Source: Nothopassalora personata
Taxonomy: Eukaryota; Ascomycota; Dothideomycetes; Mycosphaerellales; Mycosphaerellaceae
Reading direction: 5' to 3'
Assembly (NCBI GenBank): GCA_033816765.1
Contig: CM066287.1
Location: forward strand, 2,480,001 to 2,544,000
DNA length: 64,000 nt
Positions 1 to 11,109 of this stretch are shown piece by piece. A model generated the notes under the pieces. The model worked only from the letters and a program-made list of their open reading frames with translations. It did not search any database and had not been told where the DNA came from. How positions within the stretch are numbered: the stretch's first letter is position 1; every line of letters begins with the position of its first letter. A program made the position numbers and the translations under genes.

Positions 1-264
1 GGTAGTCTATCTGGGAAACATAAGCTCGAGATCTACCCGAGACAGCCCTGACGGGAAGCGCTAATGCCAGGTACATGCACATCTAAGCCTTATCCTCACA
101 CGTCATTGCGTGGCAGGTGCAGGCGGTTTTCTTTCCCAGTTCGGTATCCGACATATTGCACCATTAAGTCGTTCCATATCCGACGTCGCTTCCCGCATAC
201 AAAACACAGACTGAGACTCAAGGTCGTGATCTGATAGCACAACAACGGGTCCAAAGAGAGAAAC

Positions 265-1010
265 ATGGCAACGTAAGTGAATGGCACGACAAGCGCTCCA
301 ACCAGCACTCCCAATGCACATTCACATCTCACGATCTATAGCAACATCACTTGGCACGAGGGTCTGTCGCGCAAGGAGCGCAGCGAGCTCCGCAAGCAGA
401 AGGGAGCAACAGTCTGGTTTACCGGTCTCTCTGCTTCCGGCAAATCCACCATTGCAACAGCTCTCGAGCAGCATCTCCTCCATCTTGGTCTGCAGACATA
501 CCGACTTGACGGCGACAACGTCCGCTTCGGCTTGAACAAGGACCTTGGATTCTCACCCAAGGACCGTGAGGAGAACATTCGTCGAATCGCCGAGGTATGG
601 CAAGACACATTGTATCCTCTCAACCCTCTCCACTGACCTCCCCTGCTTCACAGGTCGCTAAGCTCTTCGCCGACTCTACCACAATCGCGCTGACATCTTT
701 CATCTCACCCTACAAAGCCGACCGTGAGCTGGCCCGCAAGCTCCACGCTGATACGACCAACACAGATTCCCCACTCCCATTCATCGAAGTGTTTGTGGAC
801 GTCCCAGTAGAGGAGGCAGAAAAGCGTGATCCAAAGGGACTTTACAAGAAGGCACGAGCTGGCGACATCAAGGAATTCACTGGAATTAGTGCACCATATG
901 AGGCACCAGAGAAGCCAGAGATACATATACACTCCGAGAAAACTAGTGTTGAGGAGGCCGTTGTAATTATCACCAAGTACCTTGAGGATAATGGCTTGTT
1001 GAAGGCATAG
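265..1010 (+). CDS. MET14: Adenylylsulfate (APS) kinase
   Basis: Phosphorylates adenylyl sulfate to PAPS in the cytosolic sulfate assimilation pathway. Three exons, 265-272, 342-594 and 654-1010, give 205 aa. The first exon is only 8 nt (ATG GCA AC); after splicing the protein opens M-A-T-N-I-T-W-H, as in yeast Met14, which decides this start. The P-loop GLSASGKST lies near residues 34-42. The substrate-binding stretch [12 protein letters not shown] and the late motifs [10 protein letters not shown] and [11 protein letters not shown] are intact. Length matches the family (about 200 aa). Both introns are GT-AG and short (69 and 59 nt). The next gene, SWP1, is convergent. Sulfur-dependent control is expected from the family, but I saw no clear regulator site. 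Identification is secure. Confidence 0.97.
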
Positions 1011-1189
1011 AAATCCTGGAGATGATATAGATGAGTTAAGCCATGGTTATGCACGCGCTCAATCAATGCTCGCCAATCAGGATCGTTGCTTGCTCATATG
1101 TACCACTCCGTGTGTCAACGCTGGCTCATTGGCCATGTGATGCGACATTCGAGAAGTCGAGCACTTGGACACATATCTCCATATCCCAT

Positions 1190-2198
1190 TTATCGTTCAC
1201 CAGCCAAGCGTCTTTCCTGCACCTCCGTCAAGGCTCTGCTACCACTGACGTATGCCACGGTTCCCGCTACTGCTGCCACTGGCAACGTCTGGAAAAGGTT
1301 CCAGCTAGAGTAGTATAAGAAGAAGACGCCCTCCATGGCCACAATGCTCCCGAAGAACAATCCATGTGCTACTGGGTTGGCACCAAATGCCTTGCCCACA
1401 TGGTCAAAGTTCCCGCCCAGATACATTACGCCTCCAATCCATGCTGGCAATGTAACCAAGATCGCGACGGTAAAGAATAGGCTGATGACGGTAGGAGGCT
1501 GACGAGGGTCTTCGCGGAAGATGTGATGAATCTCGGGCTTGCTCGTGTAGCGCTCTGGTGGGGACGGAATCGCAGGTGGGTTGCTGGCGTCTTTCTCGAT
1601 CTTCAGGTCGAATGCTTGGCCATTATATGGGGTGGACGAGCCAAAAGAGGCGAGCGTGATTGAGGCCTTCAGAGGCTTGGTGCTGGTCAAAAGCTGGAAA
1701 GGAAGGTCTTTTGCGGACTGAAATAGTACTTTGTGTTAGCCTGAGGCACCCTTGCAGCGCAACGTATACGTAAGACGTTGTGTTTGGACAGAGATTGTTG
1801 ACGTACCACGTCGACCTTTGCCTTGCCGTTATCTTTCACATCGAATGCAAACGACTCCTCGAGACCAGTATCGGGATCCTGCAGGGTGAGGAAAGCCTGG
1901 TGCGGTCTCTTGCCCGTCTTGCCCTCTTTCGTGGTCAGGAGGATCTTCAGCGTCGATGCGGCAGGGAGTGTAATCGACGAGGAGGTGGAGACTGGCGAGT
2001 TTGCGTTGAGCCTACGCGATCATGCGTCAGCCATGTTCCAAAGACTTGTCACTGGCACAGGTCGTACTTCTGCGTCACTGGCTCTGCTCCTTTGGTTGCA
2101 ATCTGCAATGTCGCATCGTCAAAGGTCCACGGGGTTGCGGCAGTCGCGACAGAAGAGAAAGCAATGGCGAGGACGCCAAGAGAATGGGAGAGTCTCAT
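1190..2198 (-). CDS. SWP1: Oligosaccharyltransferase subunit Swp1 / ribophorin II
   Basis: Subunit of the ER-membrane oligosaccharyltransferase complex that transfers glycan to Asn residues. Exons on the minus strand are 2198-2059, 2011-1807 and 1717-1190, about 290 aa. The N-terminus is a signal peptide (MRLSHSLGVLAIAFSS then ATAA). The luminal part contains TTKEGKTGKRPHQAFL, a typical Swp1/ribophorin II stretch. The C-terminal half has PEIHHIFREDPRQPP followed by about three hydrophobic membrane segments, as in the family. The first donor is ambiguous: GTGCCA at 2058 or GTGACA at 2052, both in the same phase and differing by two codons. The second intron (1806-1718) is clear. It is convergent with MET14 across 179 bp. 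Confidence 0.9.
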
Positions 2199-3038
2199 GG
2201 TGGTAGTAGAGTTGCTATATGGTCGAGAGATCAATGTCACGACGAAGTCCAGAGTTGTCCTGAACGAGCTCCAGAGCTATGCCGGCCGGATTAACGTTCG
2301 CCCTAGAGGCTTGGCGTTTCAACGTGTGAGCAGTAGAAGCAGTCTTCGCGACACAACGATGTAGGCTTTCTGGACAGAAGAGTGGCAAAACGTTGCTGAG
2401 GCACTTTATATCGGTGCCTGATCCAGACTGAGTTCCTGCAGTCAGTTCCAGGGTGATATGTAGGATTCACTGTTGTATTTTGAGCCATATAGGACGTCGC
2501 GTGGAACGACTAGCAGACTACCCGATACCTATTGAGTGCTCAGCGTCCAGGTACGATTGGAGTATAGCAGAATGGCATGAATGATCATATCCTCTGGTCC
2601 GTCGTCGATGTGTGTGATGTGATGTTGGTGCCTGCCTGCAACCCCGTGGCGATAGTCCGGAATTACCCGTTGTGTCGATTGGGGTGACTGTCGCGGTCTC
2701 GGACTTTCTTCTGTGACCTGACAACAACTTACGTCCAGCTCTGCCTCGTTGCTGGACAGCGTGCGGACTCACGCGGACATCATTGAGAATTGTGTCCGTA
2801 TTTGGTGGCAATTCTTCAAATACACATGCGCATCGCTTGCATGTCTTGAGGCTCACGCCTCCTGGATTCGCCAAAGTGGGTCCATGCGAGTGCTTGCTAC
2901 CTCCAACTTGGTCCATCAGAATTTTTGCCTTCTACCGAATACATGACGAGTCGCCCGCCACAAGTTGACGTGTTTCACTTCACCAACCGCATATCGTCTG
3001 CTAAAATAAGAAAGTACAAACTGGCCACAGAACGAGGC
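2199..3038. other. Intergenic region, divergent promoters
   Basis: No convincing gene. It separates the minus-strand SWP1 start from the plus-strand gene starting near 3039 and presumably holds both promoters. Short open frames here have no recognisable domain or intron structure. Confidence 0.6.
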
Positions 3039-5426
3039 ATGGCACCTGGAAGCGGAAGCGCGATGGCCGCTGCAAATGGCGGGCCAAACAAAACCAAGTC
3101 TCAACAGCTCAACGGAATGAGCGAGAGCCCTGTGCAAACGCCAACTGCAGCGACGGAGTCGTCTCCAGACGATCAGCCGCCGCCTGCTAAGAAGCCTCGT
3201 CTAAAGCTCAATGTCAGAGCAAAGAAAGAAAGTCAGCATAAAATCACAGGCGATACAATTGCAGTATCGCGACCACAGCGCAACGTCAAATCCCGGGCTC
3301 GTGGAAATAATATCGAACAACAGGAGCCAGACCCATTCTCTGTCAGGCAAAGTCAGCCCTCTCCTTCCCCATCATCTGGCTTGTCTTCACTGTCGTCGGC
3401 ACCGCCCTCCGCGCCACCTTCAGAGAGAGCAGAGTCGCCCTTTGTGGACCCTGAGCCCGTCGATGAGGGAGAGTATGGCGACTTACTGTCATACTATGTT
3501 GTTGGCGGCACGGTGGCAAAAACAAAGACTACCGAAGCGACATCCGCTTCAAAGCGGAAGGAAAAGGCCGAGCCTGCCAAGAAAGCTCCAACAATGCATG
3601 TACAGGTTAAAAAGTCGGTCGAGTCACCAAACAATCACGCGCCTCAGCCAGTAAATCCACAAGCTCCGCAGTTCCCTGTGCAGCAACACACACATCAGCA
3701 CTCGCTCCCAATAACATCACAGAATCAAGTTCACTCGCAGCCTAGTCAGCCACAACAACAAGCTGGAAGGCCTCAGATACCACCACCTTACCCTCGAGCG
3801 CCTCCAGTCAATCAACGGCCTCCACAACCCCGACCAGTTCCTATGCCTCAGCCAGTCATCAACTTCATCGACATTGTGCATGACCCCAAGCCCATGCAGC
3901 CCGACACCATCTTAGTCATGATCCGCAAGCTCGAGAACCTCTCTTCAGCATTGACAAACTTTGGTGGGGTGCCCGCGATGCCACATACGCCACCTTCCGA
4001 GCAGCCTCCTAAGGTGGCTACAGTGTCAAAGCCTGCCAAAGCTCAAAAGCCAGTGGCGTCCAACAAAGGCTCGAAGACTCCGGGGGATGAGGTGGATAAT
4101 TTCCTTTCCATCTTCGACGATGGGGATGACGAGGATGAAGAAGATGAGGAGTCTGTTGAAGAAGAGGCGCGTGACCCACTGGACCGTATCCTCCCATTCC
4201 CCGGTATGGTTGATAACCCTCTGTCATTCGGCATTCAATTCATACAGAACGCCCTGAAGTCTTGGGCCCAACAGCGCATCAATCACCAGGTCACTCAGCA
4301 ATTCCAAGCCCAGCATCAGCAACAGATGCACCAACAGCAAATGCAGCCAGTGAAACGTGGCCCAGGACGGCCTCGGCGATATGATGACTCCGCTCAGCAA
4401 CAGACTCTTGGACCGATCATTCACTTCGACATGGCAAATACGCCAGAGGGCATGGCGATCAAGAGCTTCCAATCGGTACTGGACTCTGGCTGTCTGCAAG
4501 TAAATGGCATCCTACCTGTCGAACTGTCACGTGCTCTTCGTCGTCTGTACATGCAGATCGATCATCTGATCAACCAGGGCGTGAAGGACAATACGAACTG
4601 GCAATGCATGTCGTACGGCGCTCAGATTCGTGCTCAGAAGACGAGAGTGAAGAAGTGGAAGGAAGCTCATGCTAAGGCTGAAGACGAGATGATGCGACGG
4701 CGAGAGCAGAATGCCATGCGGCGTCCGATGATGGATGCACAGGCTCAGCAGGCGCATACTGTTGATCTCGAGCGGCAGAGAAGCGCCCAGCAGCCGTACA
4801 ATGCACAGCAACCGATGAATCAAATGCAGGTGCCCTCGCAGCCGTTAGGCACACCTAGGGGCATGGCCGCATCGCGGTCACCGAGTGCTCCACGGCAGAC
4901 TGCACAACCTGTTAGAGTTCCAGGAATGTCTCCTGCCATGAACAACACACCGGGTGTTGACCCACACGGACAACACAGACCTGGTTCGGGTAAGTCGTAC
5001 TTTCATGAAATCTATGGAGAAGGTAGCAGTTTCTTCCGCTGGGGCAGTTGCTAATATCATATCATAGAGGCACTTAAAGGCGACGTTAGCAGTCCGATTG
5101 AGCTCGAACCCGATGACAAGACAGCGGAACATGCGACGACTCTGCAGGCAGCAACCCCTGCGGTGGAGATCTCGAGACCAATCACCGGTGGCTTCACTGC
5201 TGTCAATGCTCGACCTCCATTACCGCAAGCACGCGACAATGCAGCGCCGGTCGAAGCGCCTGGTACTTCGTCTCCCGAGACTATCAAGGTCGCTCACACA
5301 CATCACTCGAAATATGAATCTGGCTCGGCGTCTCCGGCGCTGGCTCAAGGCAGTAACCCGCATGGGCAGGGAATCATGTCACGATCCAGCTTTCCCCATC
5401 CTGGAGCTGTGGTGATTGATAACTAG
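3039..5426 (+). CDS. Large disordered, Q-rich putative nuclear protein
   Basis: I do not recognise a named family. Two exons, 3039-4989 and 5068-5426, join in frame (G|AG) to give about 769 aa. The frame is open from 2925, but the first start in a reasonable context is 3039. Residues 45-60 carry a basic PAKKPRLKLNV-like segment. The middle is rich in Q, P and S. An acidic run (DDGDDEDEEDEE) lies near residue 365, followed by a folded-looking stretch with DPLDRILPFPGMVDNPLSFG. An AT-hook-like GPGRPRR sits near residue 443. A helical, charged segment (RAQKTRVKKWKEAHAKAEDE) lies near residue 540. The content suggests a chromatin or transcription-associated protein; this is inference from composition only. 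Confidence 0.8.
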
Positions 5427-6369
5427 AAGAAGCCCGTTCCTTGCGTCAGCACTTCGTATGTCTTCTGCGACGAGCACCATGGCGAGAGCATGCATCATCA
5501 TGTCGGGTCACAAAGCCTTTCTTGAATGGCAAGCGAACAGTTCGTAGGCGAAGAAGTAGTCCCTTCCCTAGATTCTGTACCTTGCTTGAGCTGTACTTTT
5601 AGCCCATAGATCTCGGCCCACGGCCGTTAATGTGCGAATAGCCTGACTCGCGTCCTGTCCGCTTGTTAAGCATTCAATGTCATGACTTTGCGAGCCGACC
5701 AGAAGCACGGCCCCTGCAAGCTTGATGAGAGGTTCTCAGACTGATGAGTACGGGAGAATTGGATTGGTAGGTTATTCGTTGAAGGAAACAAGCGCTTATG
5801 ATGATGATGAATCGTGCTACCACTTTCTTGCTTCCAGAGATCGAGCCGCCGCCGCCGCCTTGCTCCTTATCGGATGAACAAGCTTTGAGTCTGACGTCGC
5901 TGGCGCGGAGTGTTTGTCGTTGCTATGGGGATTCGGCGTTGTGCAGCTGCACGCGCTATGGAGAGGGCTTGAGGCACCAGATGAGAGCTGTCCAAGTGAT
6001 GAGCGAAGGGTAGGAGCTCGACCGAGCGATGCAGTACTGGCCCGGTGTTGTGGTAGATGGTAGAACAGCACCAGGAGTTGTGTCACACTGTCACGCATGC
6101 ATGCTTTGATGATCGATGAACAAGGGGCTTCGACCAGCACAGGCCAGAAAGAGGCTTGTCCGCCTACGTCACGGCGCTCCAGAACCGTTCCATCAGTAGT
6201 AGTGCATCTCCTCTGCGCTGTATATACATCGGCGCTCTGCTGCCACTGCTCACAGCCACACTTCTGCTCCCACCCACATTGCTTTCACGGCACAAACAAC
6301 AACACAACATCTCACTGTACAGAAACAACACCTCACAGCTCACCACCACCCCCCACAGCCCAGCCCAGC
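5427..6369. promoter_or_regulatory. Intergenic region with PIL1 promoter and leader
   Basis: No gene seen. A TATA-like TATATAC lies at 6221-6227, about 145 bp upstream of the PIL1 start. The final 100 bp are strongly A/C-rich (many CAACA and CACC units), as is common in leaders of highly expressed fungal genes. Element assignment is inference. Confidence 0.5.
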
Positions 6370-7490
6370 ATGCATCGCACATACTCTATGCGCCAGTCGC
6401 GTGCGCCGACGGCATCGCAGATCCAGAACCCACCGCCGCCAGCGTCGTCGACCAAGGGCGGCCGCATCTTCGGAAAGACCAACCTCGGTGCGTCTGCCGC
6501 GCTCATCCGGTTGGCGAAGATGTAATGCTGATACGTGCCAGGCCACACCATCCGCAAGTCGGTCCATCCCGGTGCCTTCGGCCCAGACCTCGCGAAGAAG
6601 CTCTCGCAGCTGGTGAAGATGGAGAAGAACGTCATGCGCTCCATGGAGCTGGTCGGAAGAGAGCGGATGGAGGTCGCAGTACGTGGCAAACGTGACACCC
6701 AATGGTTCGCACGTCGCTAACCAAGACGCAGCAACAATTGTCTATCTGGGGCGAGGGCTGCGACGACGACGTCTCTGATGTCACAGACAAGCTTGGTGTG
6801 CTCATCTACGAGATCGGTGAGCTCGAGGACCAGTTCGTCGACCGCTACGATCAGTACAGAGTCACCATCAAGAGCATCCGCAACATCGAGGCATCCGTCC
6901 AGCCAAGCCGAGACCGCAAGCAGAAGATTACCGACCAGATCGCTCAACTCAAGTACAAGGAGCCAAACAGCCCCAAGATTGTCGTGCTCGAGCAAGAGCT
7001 CGTCCGTGCTGAGGCGGAGTCGCTCGTTGCCGAAGCCCAGCTTTCCAACATCACCCGCGAGAAGCTGAAGGCTGCTTTCACCTACCAGTTTGATGCCCTT
7101 CGTGAGCACAGCGAGAAGATGGCCATCATCGCAGGCTTCGGCAAGCACTTGCTCGAGCTCGTTGACGACACCCCGGTCACTCCCGGCGAGACCCGCAATG
7201 CTTATGACGGCTACGAGGCCTCCAAGGCCATCATCCAAGACTGCGAAGATGCGCTCACAAACTGGGTCGAGCAGAACGCTGCCGTCAAGCCCAGCCTCTC
7301 CACTCGCGCACGAACATTGTCCCAGCGTCGCCGCAACAACGCTTCTGGCGTCGACCTCTCTGCTCAGGACCAGGACCGTGAGTCCGGCCTTTGGATCCCA
7401 GCTCAGCAGCACCAAGCCGGCGAGTACGACGAGGAAGAGGATGCTTCGGTTGATGCTCGCGGCCGCGAGGATGAGCGTGTTGCAGCATGA
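6370..7490 (+). CDS. PIL1: Eisosome core protein Pil1/Lsp1
   Basis: BAR-domain protein that assembles on the cytosolic face of the plasma membrane to form eisosome furrows. Exons are 6370-6487, 6542-6678 and 6732-7490, giving 337 aa, the usual length. The start fits the family N-terminus (MHRTYSMRQSRAPTASQ). Hallmarks include GHTIRKSVHPGAFGPDLAKKLSQ over the first junction, the long coiled helices from about residue 85 (SIWGEGCDDDVSDVTDKLG), and GFGKHLLELVDDTPVTPGE near residue 220. The C-terminus is acidic and disordered (EYDEEEDASVD), with likely phosphorylation sites in TRARTLSQRRR. Assignment is secure; Pil1 versus Lsp1 paralogy cannot be settled from one copy. Confidence 0.96.
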
Positions 7491-7961
7491 TTTCTTCAGT
7501 TCTTGGAAAGTTCCCATCAGTTTTATACCCTAGGAAGGCGACGCGGTAATACTGTACGAGTGCAGGACAACAGATATGACCTGATGAGTTCTTGGGTTGG
7601 TAGTACTGCGTACATGATTAATGTTGAATTTCTGATGGATATACCAAACATACCACACGTGCCACGTCTGAGCTTCAGAGTCTTTGGCTACGAAGTCCGC
7701 GGCTTGGACCTTTGTTTCCTTTCCCAACCCAGCAAGGCGGATCTCTCAAGCATTGGCATATGCCTACCGATTCCCAACGCGCCATGCATGACACAGGGTG
7801 GGTAAGCGAGTTTGACCCCCAACGAGAAGGAGCAGCATCCAGGCACAGATCGGGCAATTGCCTGCCGAGAAGGCGGCATCCAATGCCTCTTCACTTCTCA
7901 ATGACATAATTGTCATAACAACATTACCTTTCCTCAAGTATCATACTTCAGTCTCATAACG
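7491..7961. other. Intergenic region upstream of aldolase gene
   Basis: No gene seen. It holds the PIL1 3' region and the promoter of the aldolase gene, including a 16-bp palindrome at 7901-7916 listed separately. Confidence 0.5.
7901..7916. promoter_or_regulatory. Palindromic candidate regulator site
   Basis: ATGACA and TGTCAT arms flank a central TAAT, 45 bp upstream of the aldolase start codon. It has the form of a dimeric transcription-factor site, but no specific factor can be named from the sequence. Confidence 0.3.
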
Positions 7962-9039
7962 ATGGACGGACATACTCAAAGCCAAGTGCCGCGATCCGGC
8001 ATTTGGGCGCCCGCTGTCACCTTTTACGAGAATGATGAACTGGACCTCGCTTCCCAAGCCAAATACTACAAGTATCTGAGCCAACATCTGACCGGACTCG
8101 TGATTCTTGGTACGACCGCGGAGACTTTCATGCTCACGAGAGATGAGAGGGCGGCGTTGCTTAAGACTGCCAGGGAAGCTGTTGTTCCTAATTATCCCAT
8201 AATGGTGGGTGACGGATCATTCATCGAAGGCAATAGCACGGTTAACATATCTCCATAGGCCGGTGTAGGCGGCCATTCAACTAAGCAAGTCCTCGAATTC
8301 ATCTCCGACGCACATGCAGCTGGAGCGAACTACGCCCTCGTCCTGCCATGCGCCTACTTTGGCAAGCAGACGACTCCAAAAGTCATCAACACCTTCTACA
8401 GCGAAGTGGCTGAGAAGTCTCCTCTGCCAATCGTCATCTACAACTTCCCAGCAGTGTGCAATGGAATCGACATGGATAGCGACGTCATGGTCGATCTGGC
8501 CAAAAAATTTCCCGGCAAAATCGTAGGCACCAAGTTGACCTGCGCGTCCGTGGGCAAGATCACTCGTCTGGCATCGACCTTCGACTCTGGGGAATTTGCG
8601 ACGTACGGCGGGCAGTCTGATTTCTTGATAGGAGGGTTGGCGGTGGGGAGTGCGGGCTGCATTGCTGCTTTCTGCAACGTCTTCCCGAAGACTATCGTGA
8701 AGATATACGAGCTCTACAAGCAGGGGAAGCATGACGAGGCTCTGCGGCTTCATCGCATTGCGGCTGATGCGGAGAGCTTTAGCAAATTGGGAATTGCCTA
8801 CACAAAATTCGCAGTGAGTCTTACTGCTGCGAGAAGTGCTGGGATCGAGAATGCAGAGCAGAAACTGGTGCCGAGAAGACCGTAAGTAATATGAAGGGTT
8901 CTAGGCACCCTCCTCCCTGTCTTGGACATCTGTTGACCTTGAGCCCTATGCTTTTAGATACGAACCGCCGACGGATGCAGTCAAGAAGGATATTAGGGTG
9001 AAGATGGAGGAAATGATCGGGATCGAGGACTCTTTGTAG
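7962..9039 (+). CDS. DapA-family 2-keto-acid aldolase (HOGA/KDG aldolase-like)
   Basis: Class I Schiff-base aldolase of the dihydrodipicolinate synthase superfamily. Fungal members usually cleave 2-keto-3-deoxy sugar acids or 4-hydroxy-2-oxoglutarate; the substrate here is unresolved. Exons are 7962-8204, 8259-8881 and 8958-9039, giving 315 aa, full length for the family. Visible motifs are the GTTAET substrate loop (residues 50-55), IMAGVGGHST across the first junction, the YNFP motif with the catalytic Tyr (near 147), and GTKLT with the Schiff-base Lys (near 175). The second intron (8882-8957) is an introner-like element interrupting PRRP|YEPP. A decayed copy of the C-terminus lies 570 bp downstream. 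Fungi do not make lysine through DapA, so a catabolic role is likely. Confidence 0.9.
8882..8957 (+). repeat. Introner-like element, copy 1 (intron 2 of aldolase gene)
   Basis: A 76-nt intron, GTAAGT...TTTTAG, clearly homologous to introns at 44961-45034 and 48273-48345. Shared blocks are the donor GTRAGTAA, TAGGCA near position 21, and a 3' block CATCTG(C/T)TGACC followed by TTGA and a pyrimidine-rich acceptor. AGGGT and ACCCT can pair around TCTAGGC near the 5' end. The intron is absent at the equivalent position of the downstream pseudogene copy. Confidence 0.85.
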
Positions 9040-9069
9040 ATAGTCTCGCGTCAGGAGATCTGCTTCTAA

Positions 9070-9554
9070 TCACTTACCCTTCTTGCCTTCCTTGACCGTC
9101 TTCTCATCTTCTTCCGCAACCAAGGCTGACTCTTCCTTCGCCATAGCAGTTGTCTCGGTGTCCGAGCCCCTGGCCCTGATATGAGTAACATCAAACTCGT
9201 GATCATCCGAGAGAGACTCCTTTGACAGACTTCTAGGTTCTTCTTGTTCCTAGCGTGTCTGTGCGGTAGTTCTGCGGCAGCCTGCACATGGAAGCATAAG
9301 GAACAATAGCATCTTGACGGCAAAAAAGCAATGTAACGTACGACGACCGGACTGTTCGAGAGCGGCTTCACCTAACCGTTTTTCTCAACTCGGATAGCGT
9401 CCTCGAGCCGTTGAACTTCACGATCTACTGCTTCGAGCATGTTCTGAGCTCGTGTCTCCTGTCCGGCCTTGTAAGCTTTGGTGTTGTCCAGGAGCTTGCG
9501 TGCTTTATCACACCGGGGAGATATCTGGGCGATAGATGGCAGATAGCATGCCAT
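9070..9554 (-). CDS. Possible small two-exon protein, unknown
   Basis: Weakly supported. Exon 9554-9390 encodes 55 residues with a helical, charged end (KARKLLDNTKAYKAGQETRA). Exon 9249-9070 encodes EQEEPRSLSKESLSDDHEF, later KEESALVAEEDEKTV, ending KEGKKGK. They join in frame if the donor is GTTGAG at 9389 and the acceptor CTAG at 9250. That donor is atypical, and no family is recognised. It lies between the aldolase gene and the aldolase relic, in a stretch that seems rearranged, so it may be a gene fragment or a chance open frame. Confidence 0.25.
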
Positions 9555-9612
9555 AATCCGTAGAATTATTCTCTCTTACACCTACGGATACTGCATCAAC
9601 TTTATCGCCAAC

Positions 9613-9775
9613 ATGAAGTATGCAGTGAGCATCACTACAGCAAAGAGCGCTGGGTTGGAGAATGCAAAGGCGAAGGTCGTGCCGAGGAGACCTTACGACC
9701 CGCCAACAGATGCAGTGAAGAAAGGATATCAGGGCGAAGCTGGAGGAGATGATAAAGATCCAAGACCCTTGGTAG
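9613..9775 (+). pseudogene. Decayed partial copy of the aldolase gene C-terminus
   Basis: Translation gives KYAVSITTAKSAGLENAKA, then KVVPRRPYDPPTDAVKK. This matches the aldolase's KFAVSLTAARSAGIENAEQ and KLVPRRPYEPPTDAVKK. One extra base after the KK codons (near 9723) shifts the frame; in the shifted frame it continues DIRAKLEEMIKIQDPW and stops at 9773-9775, aligned with the real gene's end. No upstream part of the gene is present. The introner-like intron that interrupts PRRP|YEPP in the intact gene is cleanly missing here. It is either a retrocopy, or a segmental duplicate older than the intron insertion. Confidence 0.88.
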
Positions 9776-9878
9776 ATGATCTGGCGTAAAGACAGGGTAC
9801 ATACGCCTAGTGCAAGCTGGTACAAGTACATCTGTTTATCGTAAGCTGTCGTGGACGAGAACGCAGACTGGGTCCTCC

Positions 9879-11109
9879 CTATCGCGCATCAAGCACCTTG
9901 GTGATGCCCGGCTCAATCTGGTTCAGCTGCTCTGCGATCTCAGCCCATACGCGCTTCTGTAGCTCTGGTCCTTCTGGGCCCTCGACAAGGAGTGCGCACG
10001 GTGCAATCTTGGAGTTGCTCATGAACTTGCCACTAGAACAAGAAAGTTAGTCATTCAACTCCTGGTAAAACGAAAGCCCGATACTCACTGAGTCTCCACT
10101 CCTTGCAGACCTGCATGCACTAGAGTCCTACTGCCCACTGCGCGTTTATTAGTAAATAGTGTGCCTCCCTTTGTGCCAACGTATCACTTGCCTTCTGTAG
10201 TTCTGCACATAATTTTCGTAATTAGCCACACCAGCGGGTTCGAAACCTCCCGCATCAGCTCAGAATGGCACCATCCAGGGTTGACGAAATTCAACGTGAC
10301 GCCCAATTCCTGGGCGGGATGTTCACGGGCAATCTCGCGACAGGATAGAACTTCGAGAAGCTTAGATACGTTGTAGCGATCGGACATGACGGCCTCGGCT
10401 TCGTTGTTGAGTTTTGTCAGGATCGAGGGGGCTTTTCGTTCGGGGAACTAAGATGGTCATCAGTGGTCTGACGGGTCAGAGCATTTGGCAAGATGAAGAT
10501 CGCTTACGCTGGTGAAGAAGTGAACTTCTGAGCTAACGATGGTGAGGGTTGGGATGGTGTTGAATTGGCGACCGGTCTGGGAAGGGGAGATGGTCAGCCA
10601 TGATCGCGCCTTTCCTTGATCTGCTGTACCCCGTGCAATTCATGAATGCATACCTCCTGTAACTTCGGCAACGACAAAAACGCCATCAAGAACGTCGAAA
10701 TGACATTCACGGTAATCGTGCTCTCATTGCCACCAACATTATAATACCTCCCGGTGGCAATCCCAGCATTCTCGACCAAAATATCCAGCCGCTTGAGAGT
10801 CCTTGCACGTTTGCAAAAGTCCTTGACATTGTCGTAGATCTGAAGATCCAGCTGCCAGACCTCAATGACGCCTGTCCTGCCAGTGGTGTCCTCAATGTCC
10901 TGCTTGGCGGCCTCGCCTTTCTCGACGGACCGGCATGCGATGATGAGCTTCTCGCAGTTCAGTCGCACGTAGTGGCGTGCAGCTTCTTTCCCTAAACCAG
11001 TGTTCGCACCTGTGATTATGATGGTCTTGCCTGAGCAGTCCTGGGTTGGTGCGGGTGGAGTCACGAAGAATTGGCTGTGGAAGAAACTGGGCAAGTAAGC
11101 CAGAGCCAT
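9879..11109 (-). CDS. Short-chain dehydrogenase/reductase (retinol dehydrogenase-like)
   Basis: NAD(P)-dependent oxidoreductase of the classical SDR fold; substrate unknown. Five exons on the minus strand, 11109-10654, 10576-10508, 10447-10188, 10130-10089 and 10032-9879, join in frame to 326 aa. An in-frame ATG also exists at 11160; the one at 11109 (MALAYLPSFF) is preferred because it gives the usual spacing to the Rossmann motif. Motifs are TGANTGLGKEAARHY (cofactor loop), DILVENAGIA (NNAG-like), SSEV and YNVSK (catalytic Tyr and Lys), and VNPGWCHSEL. The C-terminus RTLVHAGLQGVETHGKFMS is typical of fungal RDH-like SDRs. The motif is ENAG rather than NNAG, a mild deviation. Confidence 0.88.
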
